Below are positions 44,869-52,543 of a DNA stretch of 64,000 nucleotides, piece by piece. The position numbers and the translations under genes are program-made. Numbering within the stretch: the stretch's first letter is position 1; the number at the start of each line of letters is the position of its first letter. Below the pieces are notes generated by a model that searched no databases, was not told where the DNA came from, and worked only from the letters and a program-made list of their open reading frames with translations. Source of the DNA: JANRKB01 sp033763695 (GTDB taxonomy: Bacteria; Planctomycetota; Phycisphaerae; Phycisphaerales; UBA1924); the NCBI GenBank assembly GCA_033763695.1, contig JANRKB010000037.1:62001-126000 (forward strand), read 5' to 3'.

Positions 44869-47181
44869 ATGGAATCAGGCCGTGCATCCTCGCCTCCGCC
44901 GCGTCTGGGCGCGATCGTCCACGCCGCGGCTGACATGCTGGCGGCGTCGAGCCGCAGCACTTCCCGCACACGCCGCGACGCTGAGTCGACCGCGATCACA
45001 CTCCGCGCGAGACTCATGGCGACAATGGTGAACTGGGCGAGTAGCCGCTTGCGACCCGGGGCAGGGAAGCAGCCCCCGATCTCAGCACGATCGCTCGTGA
45101 CGCTCGGCGGCGTCCGGCTCCCGTCAGGAGCCCGGGCGATGCACGATGCAGAACGCAGCCTGATCGCCGCAGCTCAGACGCACCGCGTCGACTGGAACAG
45201 TCTCACAATCGACGGCGTCACGCTCGGTTCCGCGTACGAGGCACTGCTTGATTGGACGCCGACGCCGCCAGACGGCACAGACCAGAAGCCTGCGCAGGCT
45301 CGGCGCGGAGCGCGCACAGCGTCAGGCGCGTACTACACGCCCACGGCTCTGGTTGAACACATCCTCGACTCGACGCTTGAGCCGTGCATCGCGGAGGTGA
45401 TCGCGGGCAAGACCGGACGCCGCGCCGCGAGCGCGATTCTGTCGCTGCGCGTCTGCGATCCGGCGTGCGGGACGGGGCATTTTCTGGTGGCGGCCTGCCG
45501 TCGACTCGCGGGGCATCTCGTCCGCACGCGAGCGTCGGGTCGCGCCACACGCGATGCAGATCGCGCAGCCCGCGCCTTCCGCGCCGCGATGGCAGATGTC
45601 GTGCGGCACTGCATATTCGGCGTCGACCTCGACCCGATCGCGGCAAATCTGTGCCGCGTCGCGCTTTGGCTCGCTGTCGACGACCCGGGGTTGTCGCTCG
45701 AAGCCTGCGGCACCGTTCGTGTCGGCAACGCCATCCTCGGCGTGCCGCCGGATTCAACGATCCAGTCACGCGCGGCGGCGGACGCATGGTGCGCCGAGGC
45801 AATGATCGAGTCGGGCTCCAGGAATCGTCGGACGATCACGAGGAGCCAAGCTCGGCGCATCGCGATCCAACACCGATTTCTGCATTGGCATCTGGAGTTT
45901 CCGACTGTTTTTACTGCACAAGCCGCGGCCGCGCGTGGCTTCGACGTCGTCGTCGGCAACCCGCCGTTTCTTGGCCAACTCAGGACCGACACCGCATCCT
46001 CGCGCGATGCCGCACGCCTGCTTGCCGCCCGCTATCACGATCGCGTCCGCGGCTATGCCGATGTCGCCGCGACCTTTCTGTTGCTTGGGACGCAGCTCAT
46101 CCGCCCGGGCGGGCGTGTCTGTCTTGTGCAGCCCCAGTCGCTGCTCGCGACGCGCGACGCCTCACGCGTGCGGAACGGCGTGCTTGAGCATGCCTCGCTC
46201 GAATCGCTCTGGGTCGCCAATGCCCGCGTTTTTCGCGGGGCGGCGGTCTTCACGTGTGCGCCGACCCTCAGGCGCAGCGGTGCTCGCGACGCCGTCGTCT
46301 CACGAACAACCGGTGCGGACTTCACGTCACTCGCGCCGCTGCACGTTGACATGAACGCGCTCGCGCAGGCACCCACATGGGGCGAGGTCGCCGCACCGCC
46401 GAGCGATGTGCCCGATGTCATCGTCCGCGGCGGACGAACGCTCGGCGACATCGCACATGCGACGGCAGACTTTCGCGACCAGTACTACGGCCTGCAGGGC
46501 TTCCTCGTCGAACACGACAAGCTCACCCCCACGCAGCGTCAAGACGCAGCAGCCTTTCCGCGGCTGATCACGAGCGGGCTGATCGATCTCGCGCAGATTC
46601 TCTGGGGCGACACGCCCACGCGCGTGCACAAGCGCGTCTGGATGCGCCCTCGGGTTGATCGAGCGCGTTTGGAACACGCGGGTGAGCTCGGCCCATGGAT
46701 GCGCCAGCGCTTGGTGCCCAAAGTGCTCGTGGCGACGCAGACACGTGTGATCGAGGTAATCGTCGATGCAACGGGAGAACTCCTGCCGAGCACGCCCGTG
46801 ATTACGGTGACGCCGCATCATGTGGATCGACTCTGGCATGTGGCCGCGGCACTGGCGTCGCCGGTGGTCTCGGCGTTTGCGCTGCGTCACTATGGCAGTG
46901 CCGCTCTGAGCGCAGATGCCATCAAGTTGAGCGCATCACAGATCCGCCAACTGCCGATCCCCGCGGAGACGCCGACCACGATGCGACTGTGGGATCGTGC
47001 CGCGGAGCATCTGAAGGCAGCGCATGATAGGGCCGAGCACGCCGCGCGGATCGAGGCGCTGATGGCCGCGGGTCGCGCGATGACCGAGGCGTCGGGCGTG
47101 GGCGACGCGGCGGCCCTTGTGCGCGGGTGGGCCGCGCGGCTCGCGCTGCCGTCGCACGCAAAACGAAAAACCCCGCGATGA
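44869..47181 (+). CDS. Orphan N6-adenine DNA methyltransferase (Eco57I/TaqI-like)
   Basis: 770 residues from MESGRASSPPPRLGAI; the frame extends upstream but overlaps pgsA's start. Order of gamma-class motifs: GAYYTPTALVEHIL (motif X), VCDPACGTGHFLVA (motif I), FGVDLDPIAANLCR, VVVGNPPFLGQ (catalytic NPPF, motif IV), then GGRVCLVQPQSLLA. The C-terminal 300 residues, with YYGLQGFL, VPKVLVATQ and SASQIRQLPIP, resemble the TaqI-type specificity domain of type IIG enzymes. No endonuclease motif is visible in the first 130 residues and no nuclease gene is adjacent. Hence a solitary methylase or a nuclease-less remnant. Confidence 0.8.
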   Translation: MESGRASSPPPRLGAIVHAAADMLAASSRSTSRTRRDAESTAITLRARLMATMVNWASSRLRPGAGKQPPISARSLVTLGGVRLPSGARAMHDAERSLIAAAQTHRVDWNSLTIDGVTLGSAYEALLDWTPTPPDGTDQKPAQARRGARTASGAYYTPTALVEHILDSTLEPCIAEVIAGKTGRRAASAILSLRVCDPACGTGHFLVAACRRLAGHLVRTRASGRATRDADRAARAFRAAMADVVRHCIFGVDLDPIAANLCRVALWLAVDDPGLSLEACGTVRVGNAILGVPPDSTIQSRAAADAWCAEAMIESGSRNRRTITRSQARRIAIQHRFLHWHLEFPTVFTAQAAAARGFDVVVGNPPFLGQLRTDTASSRDAARLLAARYHDRVRGYADVAATFLLLGTQLIRPGGRVCLVQPQSLLATRDASRVRNGVLEHASLESLWVANARVFRGAAVFTCAPTLRRSGARDAVVSRTTGADFTSLAPLHVDMNALAQAPTWGEVAAPPSDVPDVIVRGGRTLGDIAHATADFRDQYYGLQGFLVEHDKLTPTQRQDAAAFPRLITSGLIDLAQILWGDTPTRVHKRVWMRPRVDRARLEHAGELGPWMRQRLVPKVLVATQTRVIEVIVDATGELLPSTPVITVTPHHVDRLWHVAAALASPVVSAFALRHYGSAALSADAIKLSASQIRQLPIPAETPTTMRLWDRAAEHLKAAHDRAEHAARIEALMAAGRAMTEASGVGDAAALVRGWAARLALPSHAKRKTPR

Positions 47182-47188
47182 CGCGGGG
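47164..47188 (-). terminator. Rho-independent terminator of the fliA operon
   Basis: Perfect 7-bp stem CCCCGCG / CGCGGGG with a 4-base loop (47171-47188), followed on the minus strand by TTTTTCGTTT. It overlaps the last codons of the convergent methyltransferase gene. Confidence 0.8.
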
Positions 47189-47240
47189 CGTGTGATCATG
47201 CCGGTCTGTTTGCGAGAGCTGGCTGCCTGATGCTGCCGCC

Positions 47241-48107
47241 TTACCGATCGACCTCTTCCATTTCCTTCATGCGATGCTGCATCTGGGCCTTGAGGCGGGC
47301 CAGGATCGACGAGTGCATCTGGCTCACGCGGCTTTCGGAGAGGTCGAGCGTCGAGCCGATCTCCTTCATCGTCATCCCCTCGTAGTAGTAGAGGATCACG
47401 ATCAGACGCTCGGCGCGGCTCAGACCCTTGGTGATCAGGTCCTTGAGGTCGCGCCGCTGGAGCTCGGTGACGGGGTTGTGCTGCGAGTCATCCTTGATGA
47501 CGTCGATCTCGCGGACGTCACGCCCGCCGTCGCTGGGGAAACAGCGCTGCGTGAGCGAGCGGGTCGAGACGGCCTTGGAGTCACGATGGACCTTGTCGAA
47601 GTCCTCGCCCGAGAGGCCGAGGTGATTGGCCACCTGCTGATCCGTCGCCGGAACACCGGTCCGCATCTCGATCTGCTGGCGGGCCTGCTCGAACTTGGAT
47701 GTGCGATGACGCACCAGGCGCGGCACCCAGTCCATCGACCGGAGCTCGTCGAGGATGGCGCCGCGGATGCGCGGGGCGCTGAACGTCTCGAACTTCACCT
47801 TGCGGGCGAGGTCGAAGCCGTCGATGGCGTCCTTGAGGCCGAAGATGCCGGCCGACATGAGGTCCTCGATGTCGACCTCGTCGGGCAGGCGCGAGTAGAT
47901 GCGCTCGGCGTTGTAGCGCACGAGCGGCAAGAACTTCTCCATGAGGAAGTTACGAAGATCCTCGGTGGGGTTCTTGGCGTACCGCGTCCAGACCTCATTG
48001 ATCGGGAGGCTGTCGTACTGCGACTTGGCTTTCGATGGTTCCGCGTGACGGGCTGCATAGCGCCCGGTACCACGCAATCCCAGACGGGACGACTTGATCG
48101 CCGACAT
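47241..48107 (-). CDS. fliA: Flagellar RNA polymerase sigma factor FliA (sigma-28)
   Basis: 288 residues; the start at 48107 is preferred because AAGGAG lies six bases upstream. Region 2: LVRYNAERIYSRLPDEVDIE and DLMSAGIFGLKDAIDGFD with KVKFETFSAPRIRGAILDEL. Region 3: RMDWVP-like RSMDWVPRLVR and RTGVPATDQQVANHLGL. Region 4: LSRAERLIVILYYYEGMTM, KEIGSTLDLSESRVSQMHSS. This is the FliA/WhiG type that transcribes late flagellar genes. It ends the flhF-flhG-x-fliA group and is followed by a terminator. The first 20 residues are an unusual basic leader. No flgM-like anti-sigma gene is visible. Confidence 0.92.
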   Translation of the reverse strand: MSAIKSSRLGLRGTGRYAARHAEPSKAKSQYDSLPINEVWTRYAKNPTEDLRNFLMEKFLPLVRYNAERIYSRLPDEVDIEDLMSAGIFGLKDAIDGFDLARKVKFETFSAPRIRGAILDELRSMDWVPRLVRHRTSKFEQARQQIEMRTGVPATDQQVANHLGLSGEDFDKVHRDSKAVSTRSLTQRCFPSDGGRDVREIDVIKDDSQHNPVTELQRRDLKDLITKGLSRAERLIVILYYYEGMTMKEIGSTLDLSESRVSQMHSSILARLKAQMQHRMKEMEEVDR

Positions 48108-48278
48108 GGTCCACTCCTTGACCATTGACGCCCACGGTCATGCAGGCGTTGTGCCGGTCCGCCAGACGCGGAAACGACACATGAACTCTTCCCCCGAGCC
48201 CGCATCATCCATGACCGGCCGGATTGGCGAGGAGTATACCTCGACCCATTCCGATTGATGCGAGACCGGCACACTTCT

Positions 48279-48632
48279 TCACTTTTTCTTTGCCTCGGTG
48301 GATAACTCAGAAGAGGACGTGGAAGACTGGGCCGCTCCGCCGATCGGCGGAGTGACGGCAGAGGCGGCGCCGGACGAACCCGCGATCGGGTGCGCGGCGC
48401 GATAGTGCTCAACGTGTGCGCGAAGAATGCGATCGGCGCACGCGCCGACAAACATCCCCACGAGATAGCAGGCGAACATCGAGAAGATCGCCGAGGTGAT
48501 AACGCTGTTGGCGTCATTGCCGACGCTCATTCCGGCGACGACCGCGACCGTAAACCCTGTCAGCGCAAAAGCTCCCGCGACGACTTGCGCGGGCGTCTGG
48601 ACGTTGGGGATGGAGCCGCCGGTCTTCGCCAT
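48279..48632 (-). CDS. Small membrane protein in the flagellar operon, unknown
   Basis: 117 residues from MAKTGGSIPNVQTPAQVV. Two hydrophobic segments (about 16-36 and 45-68) flank GNDANS, followed by a charged stretch RILRAHVEHYRAAHP and a Ser/Ala/Gly tail ending AKKK. No family recognised. It lies between flhG and fliA on the same strand, so a flagellar or membrane-placement role is suggested by position only. Spacing to fliA is 171 bases, which leaves room for a separate fliA promoter (a TATACT box at 48238-48233). Confidence 0.6.
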   Translation of the reverse strand: MAKTGGSIPNVQTPAQVVAGAFALTGFTVAVVAGMSVGNDANSVITSAIFSMFACYLVGMFVGACADRILRAHVEHYRAAHPIAGSSGAASAVTPPIGGAAQSSTSSSELSTEAKKK

Positions 48633-48792
48633 GGGTGCCGCTTGTCCGCACATTGCGTGCCGGACCAACCCGGCTTCGTCGGCAGAGACGGGGCGCAACT
48701 TGAAAATAACTTGCGAGGGACGCCCGGATTTTCAGCGCGGCTGCGGCGCGTGCGTGCGCAGCCGCTGCGTACACCGATCGAACTTGCGCGTT

Positions 48793-49923
48793 TCAGCGCG
48801 TCGCGACCCGTGGCGTTGTGGATATGTGGAAAACTCGGCGCATGCGCTCGAGCCATCCGGCGCGCTCTTCGGCGGGTGCCTCACGGATCGGCAGCGCGAA
48901 GCGGCCCGCAAGCTGGATCGCGAGGCGGCGCAAATCGCCCGCAGCCGGTGCCTTCGGATTCGACGTCAGCAGCGGCGCACGCTGACGCACTGAGACCCCC
49001 ACCGCCCCGTCCAGTCGCACCCAGCCGGCCAACGGCAGCGGTGCACGAAGGAACCGGCGGCTCACCGCATCGATGCGTTGGTGGACCGAGAGAGCCTCTT
49101 GCTCGTCTCGTGCCTGACTCACGACCAGCGCGATCGAGGCGTCCTGACGGGCATGCCGCGTCACGCGCGAGCAGGTCCGCAGGCACTTGATCAGGGCGTA
49201 CGCATCGGCGATCGACGTCGGCTCGGGTGTCGCGAGCACGAGCGTCAGGTCCGCGGCCATCAGGAACGTTGTCACTCCCGGGCTCAGCCCTGCGCCCGTA
49301 TCGACGATGAGCACGTCGCTCTCGGCTTCCAACGCCGCGAACTGGTCGAGCAGGGCAAGACGTTGTGACTCGGCGAGGTCGGCCATCCGGGCGACGCCCG
49401 CCGCGCCAGGAACCAAGACGAAGGATTTGCCCGGAACCGTCGGCACCTTGATCGAAATCTGCGACAGCGTGCGTGCACCCGCGTCGCCATAGACGGAGTG
49501 TGGCTGCGCCACCGTCTGATCCATGCGTCGCCCGGGTGTGATGCCGCACATCACGTCGGCGTTGGCCATCCCCAAGTCGGCATCGACCAGCGTGGCCCGA
49601 AGCCCCAGAGCGCTGAGCGCAACGCAGAGATTGACGGCAGAACTCGTCTTGCCCACGCCGCCCTTGCCAGAACCGATTGCGATGATCGGCACGGTGCGCC
49701 CGGCGACCGGGGCGAGCGTGCGGACGACCCGTTCGACGCGTGCGGCGGACTCGGCCGCAGGGTCATTGCCATTGCCCGGCCCGATCCGCGATGCCGACAC
49801 CGGCGCGAATGCCGGGCTGGTCACCGGGTTGCCCAGTTCAGCGATGAGCTGACGCAGACGCGACGCCTGATCGGAGGGCGCGGCGTCGGCGGGCGAGCGG
49901 GGTTTGGACGCGAAAGTCGTCAC
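48793..49923 (-). CDS. flhG: MinD/ParA-like flagellar number regulator FlhG (FleN)
   Basis: 376 residues from a GTG that overlaps the flhF stop as GTGA. An 80-residue N-terminal extension with QLIAELGNP precedes the deviant Walker A GSGKGGVGKTSSAVNLC, switch region LVDADLGMANADVMCG, and VLIVDTGAGLSPGVTTF. Later motifs include LVLATPEPTSIADAYALIK, the FlhG hallmark. It sets flagellar number and antagonises FlhF at the pole. Length is greater than usual (about 280) because of the N-terminal extension and a C-terminal basic tail. Confidence 0.9.
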   Translation of the reverse strand: MTTFASKPRSPADAAPSDQASRLRQLIAELGNPVTSPAFAPVSASRIGPGNGNDPAAESAARVERVVRTLAPVAGRTVPIIAIGSGKGGVGKTSSAVNLCVALSALGLRATLVDADLGMANADVMCGITPGRRMDQTVAQPHSVYGDAGARTLSQISIKVPTVPGKSFVLVPGAAGVARMADLAESQRLALLDQFAALEAESDVLIVDTGAGLSPGVTTFLMAADLTLVLATPEPTSIADAYALIKCLRTCSRVTRHARQDASIALVVSQARDEQEALSVHQRIDAVSRRFLRAPLPLAGWVRLDGAVGVSVRQRAPLLTSNPKAPAAGDLRRLAIQLAGRFALPIREAPAEERAGWLERMRRVFHISTTPRVATR

Positions 49924-51074
49924 GCCAGGACGCGATCCTTTCGACTCGGAACCACGATCTCTGGCATTTCGCGATCGACGGGAGTGGGCGGCGTGCCGCC
50001 CTTGAGTTCCTCGGCACGCGCGAGCACAAGCCGCGCGAGCCGGTCGCTGGACGCCGTCTCGATCTGATCGGGCACTTCCTGACCGGTCGTGACATAGCCG
50101 ATCGGCACACCGATTCGCGGCAGGACGTTGACAAGCCCGCCGAGCGTCACGGCCTCGTCGAGTTTCGTCACCACCAGATGCGTCGGCTGAAGCACACTGG
50201 AACAGAATCGCTCCGCGGCCCGGGTCATGACCTGCTCGGTGCAGTTGGCGCTGAGCGTCAGGTACACCTCGTCGGGTCGTGCCGCGTCCACAAATCGGCG
50301 CAGTTCCTCGAGTCGAGCGGCGTCGGTCGGGGCGCGGCCCGCGGTATCGATCAGCAGCACATCGCAGTCGGCGAGGCTGACGCGGGCGTTGGTCATTTCC
50401 TGCGGCGTGAGCGCGACCTTCAGCGGCAGGCCGATGATGTTCGCGTACGTCCGAAGCTGATCGACCGCAGCAATGCGATAAGTGTCGCTGGTGATGAGAC
50501 CGACGCGCCGCCCGTGACGCAGCTTGTAGGTGGCGGCGAGCTTGGCGATCGTCGTCGTCTTGCCGACGCCGGTAGGCCCGATCAACGCAATCGTCAGCGG
50601 CCCGTTGCTGAGTCCGTCGCGCACGCCGACGTTGGCGGCAGGTTTGGTCGGAAGCAAGCCCGCGAGATGCCGCAGGACCGCGGCACGAACGATCGACGCA
50701 TCGTTCATCTCGGCAGGTTCGAGTTCGTCGCGCACCACACCGATGATCTGCTCGGAGACGCCAGGCTCCAGACCCGCGTCGAGCAGGAGCATCGACTCGG
50801 CGAACAAGGCCGGCGCAAGCGCGCCAAGATTCACCGTTGCCGCGGCTGGCGAGCCTTGGCCGGTGGTGGTGCTCACGCCCGCGACCGGACCACGCCGTGC
50901 GGCCTGCAACACCTGACCGACCAGACGCTTGATGGAAGAAAGCTCGTCCTCCAGCGCAGTCCAGGCGGCCTGTGACTCTGGGGCGAGCTTGACCGGCGTG
51001 CTCAGGCGTGCGGCACCCGCGGGCGTCGCAACGCTGGCGGCAACCAAGCCGCTCGGCTCGCCGACGGGTCGCAA
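49920..51074 (-). CDS. flhF: FlhF, C-terminal NG GTPase part (downstream of frameshift)
   Basis: This frame contains the N and G domains of the SRP-like GTPase FlhF: helical N domain (EDELSSIKRLVGQVLQAA, MLLLDAGLEPGVSEQII), G1 LIGPTGVGKTTTIAKLAA, SDTYRIAAVDQLRTYA, G3 LLIDTAGRAPTD, G4 VVTKLDEAVTLGGL and G5-like GQEVPDQIETASSDRLARLVL. The ATG at 51074 lies inside a linker, and the frame stays open upstream through AEAKAQSKAQSKPELRP. It is therefore the continuation of the N-terminal part at 51544-51002 in another frame. FlhF directs flagella to the pole. The stop overlaps flhG by four bases. Confidence 0.85.
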   Translation of the reverse strand: MRPVGEPSGLVAASVATPAGAARLSTPVKLAPESQAAWTALEDELSSIKRLVGQVLQAARRGPVAGVSTTTGQGSPAAATVNLGALAPALFAESMLLLDAGLEPGVSEQIIGVVRDELEPAEMNDASIVRAAVLRHLAGLLPTKPAANVGVRDGLSNGPLTIALIGPTGVGKTTTIAKLAATYKLRHGRRVGLITSDTYRIAAVDQLRTYANIIGLPLKVALTPQEMTNARVSLADCDVLLIDTAGRAPTDAARLEELRRFVDAARPDEVYLTLSANCTEQVMTRAAERFCSSVLQPTHLVVTKLDEAVTLGGLVNVLPRIGVPIGYVTTGQEVPDQIETASSDRLARLVLARAEELKGGTPPTPVDREMPEIVVPSRKDRVLA

Positions 51075-51544
51075 CTCGGGCTTGGACTGGGCCTTGGACT
51101 GGGCCTTTGCCTCGGCCCGGGCACGCGGGGAAAGCGTTGCGACGTCAACGGGCCGCGTGCGAACCGCGAGTGATCGGCCGCCGCAGCGAGGGAGTCGAGG
51201 GGTGCGGCGGAAACGGATGTGTCCGTCTTTGCCCGTGCGAGCGAGGTCAGCGCGGGATCCGATTCGCGTTTCCAGTCGGCCGTCGAGAAGGCTTCGTTCT
51301 CACCGGCCTCAATACGACGCTCGGCGCGATCCGCAATGCGCGTGTCGGTGCGGCGCGGGGTGCGTCCGGCGGCATCGGCGGGTGCGGCGGTGATCTCAAC
51401 CAGCGGCGTGCCGCCAAAGCCCAACACGCCGCCGGTCTTTGTGGTCCGCGCGTGCAGAATGACAGCATCCTTGCCCAGGTCCTTCTTGACCTCGGCGAGG
51501 GCTTCGGCCATTGATGAGCCGCGATACGTCTTGAGGTCCATCAT
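51002..51544 (-). CDS. flhF: FlhF, N-terminal B-domain part (upstream of frameshift)
   Basis: Starts MMDLKTYRGSSMAEALAE with AGGA upstream. KKDLGKDAVILHARTTKTGG is the canonical FlhF N-terminus. The frame then passes through an acidic linker, and after about 51180 becomes an Arg/Pro/Ser-rich shadow-like stretch (PGPRQRPSPRPSPSPSC) of the other frame. Joining the two frames around 51080-51230 gives one FlhF of about 540 residues. The break may be a true frameshift mutation, an assembly error, or a site of recoding. Confidence 0.75.
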   Translation of the reverse strand: MMDLKTYRGSSMAEALAEVKKDLGKDAVILHARTTKTGGVLGFGGTPLVEITAAPADAAGRTPRRTDTRIADRAERRIEAGENEAFSTADWKRESDPALTSLARAKTDTSVSAAPLDSLAAAADHSRFARGPLTSQRFPRVPGPRQRPSPRPSPSPSCDPSASRAAWLPPALRRPRVPHA

Positions 51545-51850
51545 GCCATCCTGGCCTGACGATGTACCACGGGGCACATCGGATTGACTCTGCTGAGGCT
51601 CCGCCCCAGACTGAAGCACGTCTGAAAGAAGACTGAAAGCGTGTCGGAACGCGAGGCTATCGGCTTACCGGCACATCAGTCTGGAAACCAGCATAGCGGA
51701 ACAAATCTGTGTGTGAAGTGCCTCCGACGCACCCACGCAAAATTTCGCGCGGCGTTCGTCGGCCGGCTTCCAAGCCGCGGCGTGTGAATGTGGACTCGGG
51801 ACGCAGAATGTGCCGATAGATTCTTGCGCTGTTGGCGGAGGAACCGTGCC
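51545..51850. other. Divergent intergenic region flhF / lipoyl-like gene
   Basis: 306 bases. A TAGATT -10-like box lies at about 51817-51822 on the plus strand, with GGAGG at 51837-51841 serving the GTG at 51851. The flhF side shows no convincing promoter. Confidence 0.4.
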
Positions 51851-52195
51851 GTGAGTCTGCTCAAGTGGGTCAAGTCCAATGTCGCCGCCCTCATGTCTGA
51901 AGGGCCGGTGGTGGTGCATACGTTGGACTCCGACGGCATCTTCGCCGCCCCGGAACTGTGGGATCCGATCTCACGTCGCACCGCGCCCCGCGGCAAGGTG
52001 CTTGCGTGGCACGTGGAGCTGGGCCGCTCAATGGTGGCGGGCCAGAAGATCCTCGACGTGCAGACCGAGATCGGCGTCATCCCGATCCGCACCAAGACCA
52101 ACGGGTATCTGGTCGAGATCCTCGCGCCTGTCGGCAAGGACATCGCTCCCGGAATGCCGCTGTGGCGCTCGGCTGTATCCAAGCCGATGAAGTGA
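51851..52195 (+). CDS. Stand-alone lipoyl/biotinyl-like domain without the modifiable lysine
   Basis: 114 residues from a GTG with GGAGG nine bases upstream. The fold is a lipoyl-type barrel by pattern: GKVLAWHVELGRSMVAGQKIL, DVQTEIGVIPIRTKTNGYL, VEILAPVGKDIAPGMPLW. In true lipoyl domains the hairpin reads ETDKA; here the lysine position is Ile/Gly (TEIGV), so no lipoylation is expected. It lies 348 bases before the E2 gene on the same strand. It may act as a structural barrel, for example a GcvH-like or secretion-adapter hybrid-motif protein. I cannot name the family. Confidence 0.65.
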   Translation: MSLLKWVKSNVAALMSEGPVVVHTLDSDGIFAAPELWDPISRRTAPRGKVLAWHVELGRSMVAGQKILDVQTEIGVIPIRTKTNGYLVEILAPVGKDIAPGMPLWRSAVSKPMK

Positions 52196-52543
52196 ACCGC
52201 AACGCTGGGCGACGTCGATCGCATCGGCTTGATGCCGCGTACCTCATGCCTCATGCCTTCTTTGCACCCACATCCTCTCCACGCCCGGCATCGCTGACGC
52301 TCGCGGGTTCGGCTGAGAAGAAGGCATCAAGCCACGCGGCATCGAGGTACGAGGCGGCGTGGCCCCACTGGCGGACTGGGTCATTCCGCCGCCGAGAGGT
52401 TCTACAAGTTCACGTTCATGCACGCTGATTACCGCGTCGGGTTGCTCGCCCGGCGGGCGTCGGCCCCCGTAAACTGCCCTTGCTCAATCGACCCGGGCCG
52501 CGACGCCCGGCTGGTGTTCTGTCCGCCTGACTGGGAGCTGTGA
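52196..52543. other. Intergenic region before the E2 gene
   Basis: 348 bases without a gene. It contains two direct CTCATGC heptamers (52243-52256), a 10-base inverted repeat (GCTTGATGCC at 52227-52236 and GGCATCAAGC at 52323-52332), and a TAAACT box at 52470-52475, about 70 bases before the E2 ATG. Confidence 0.5.
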
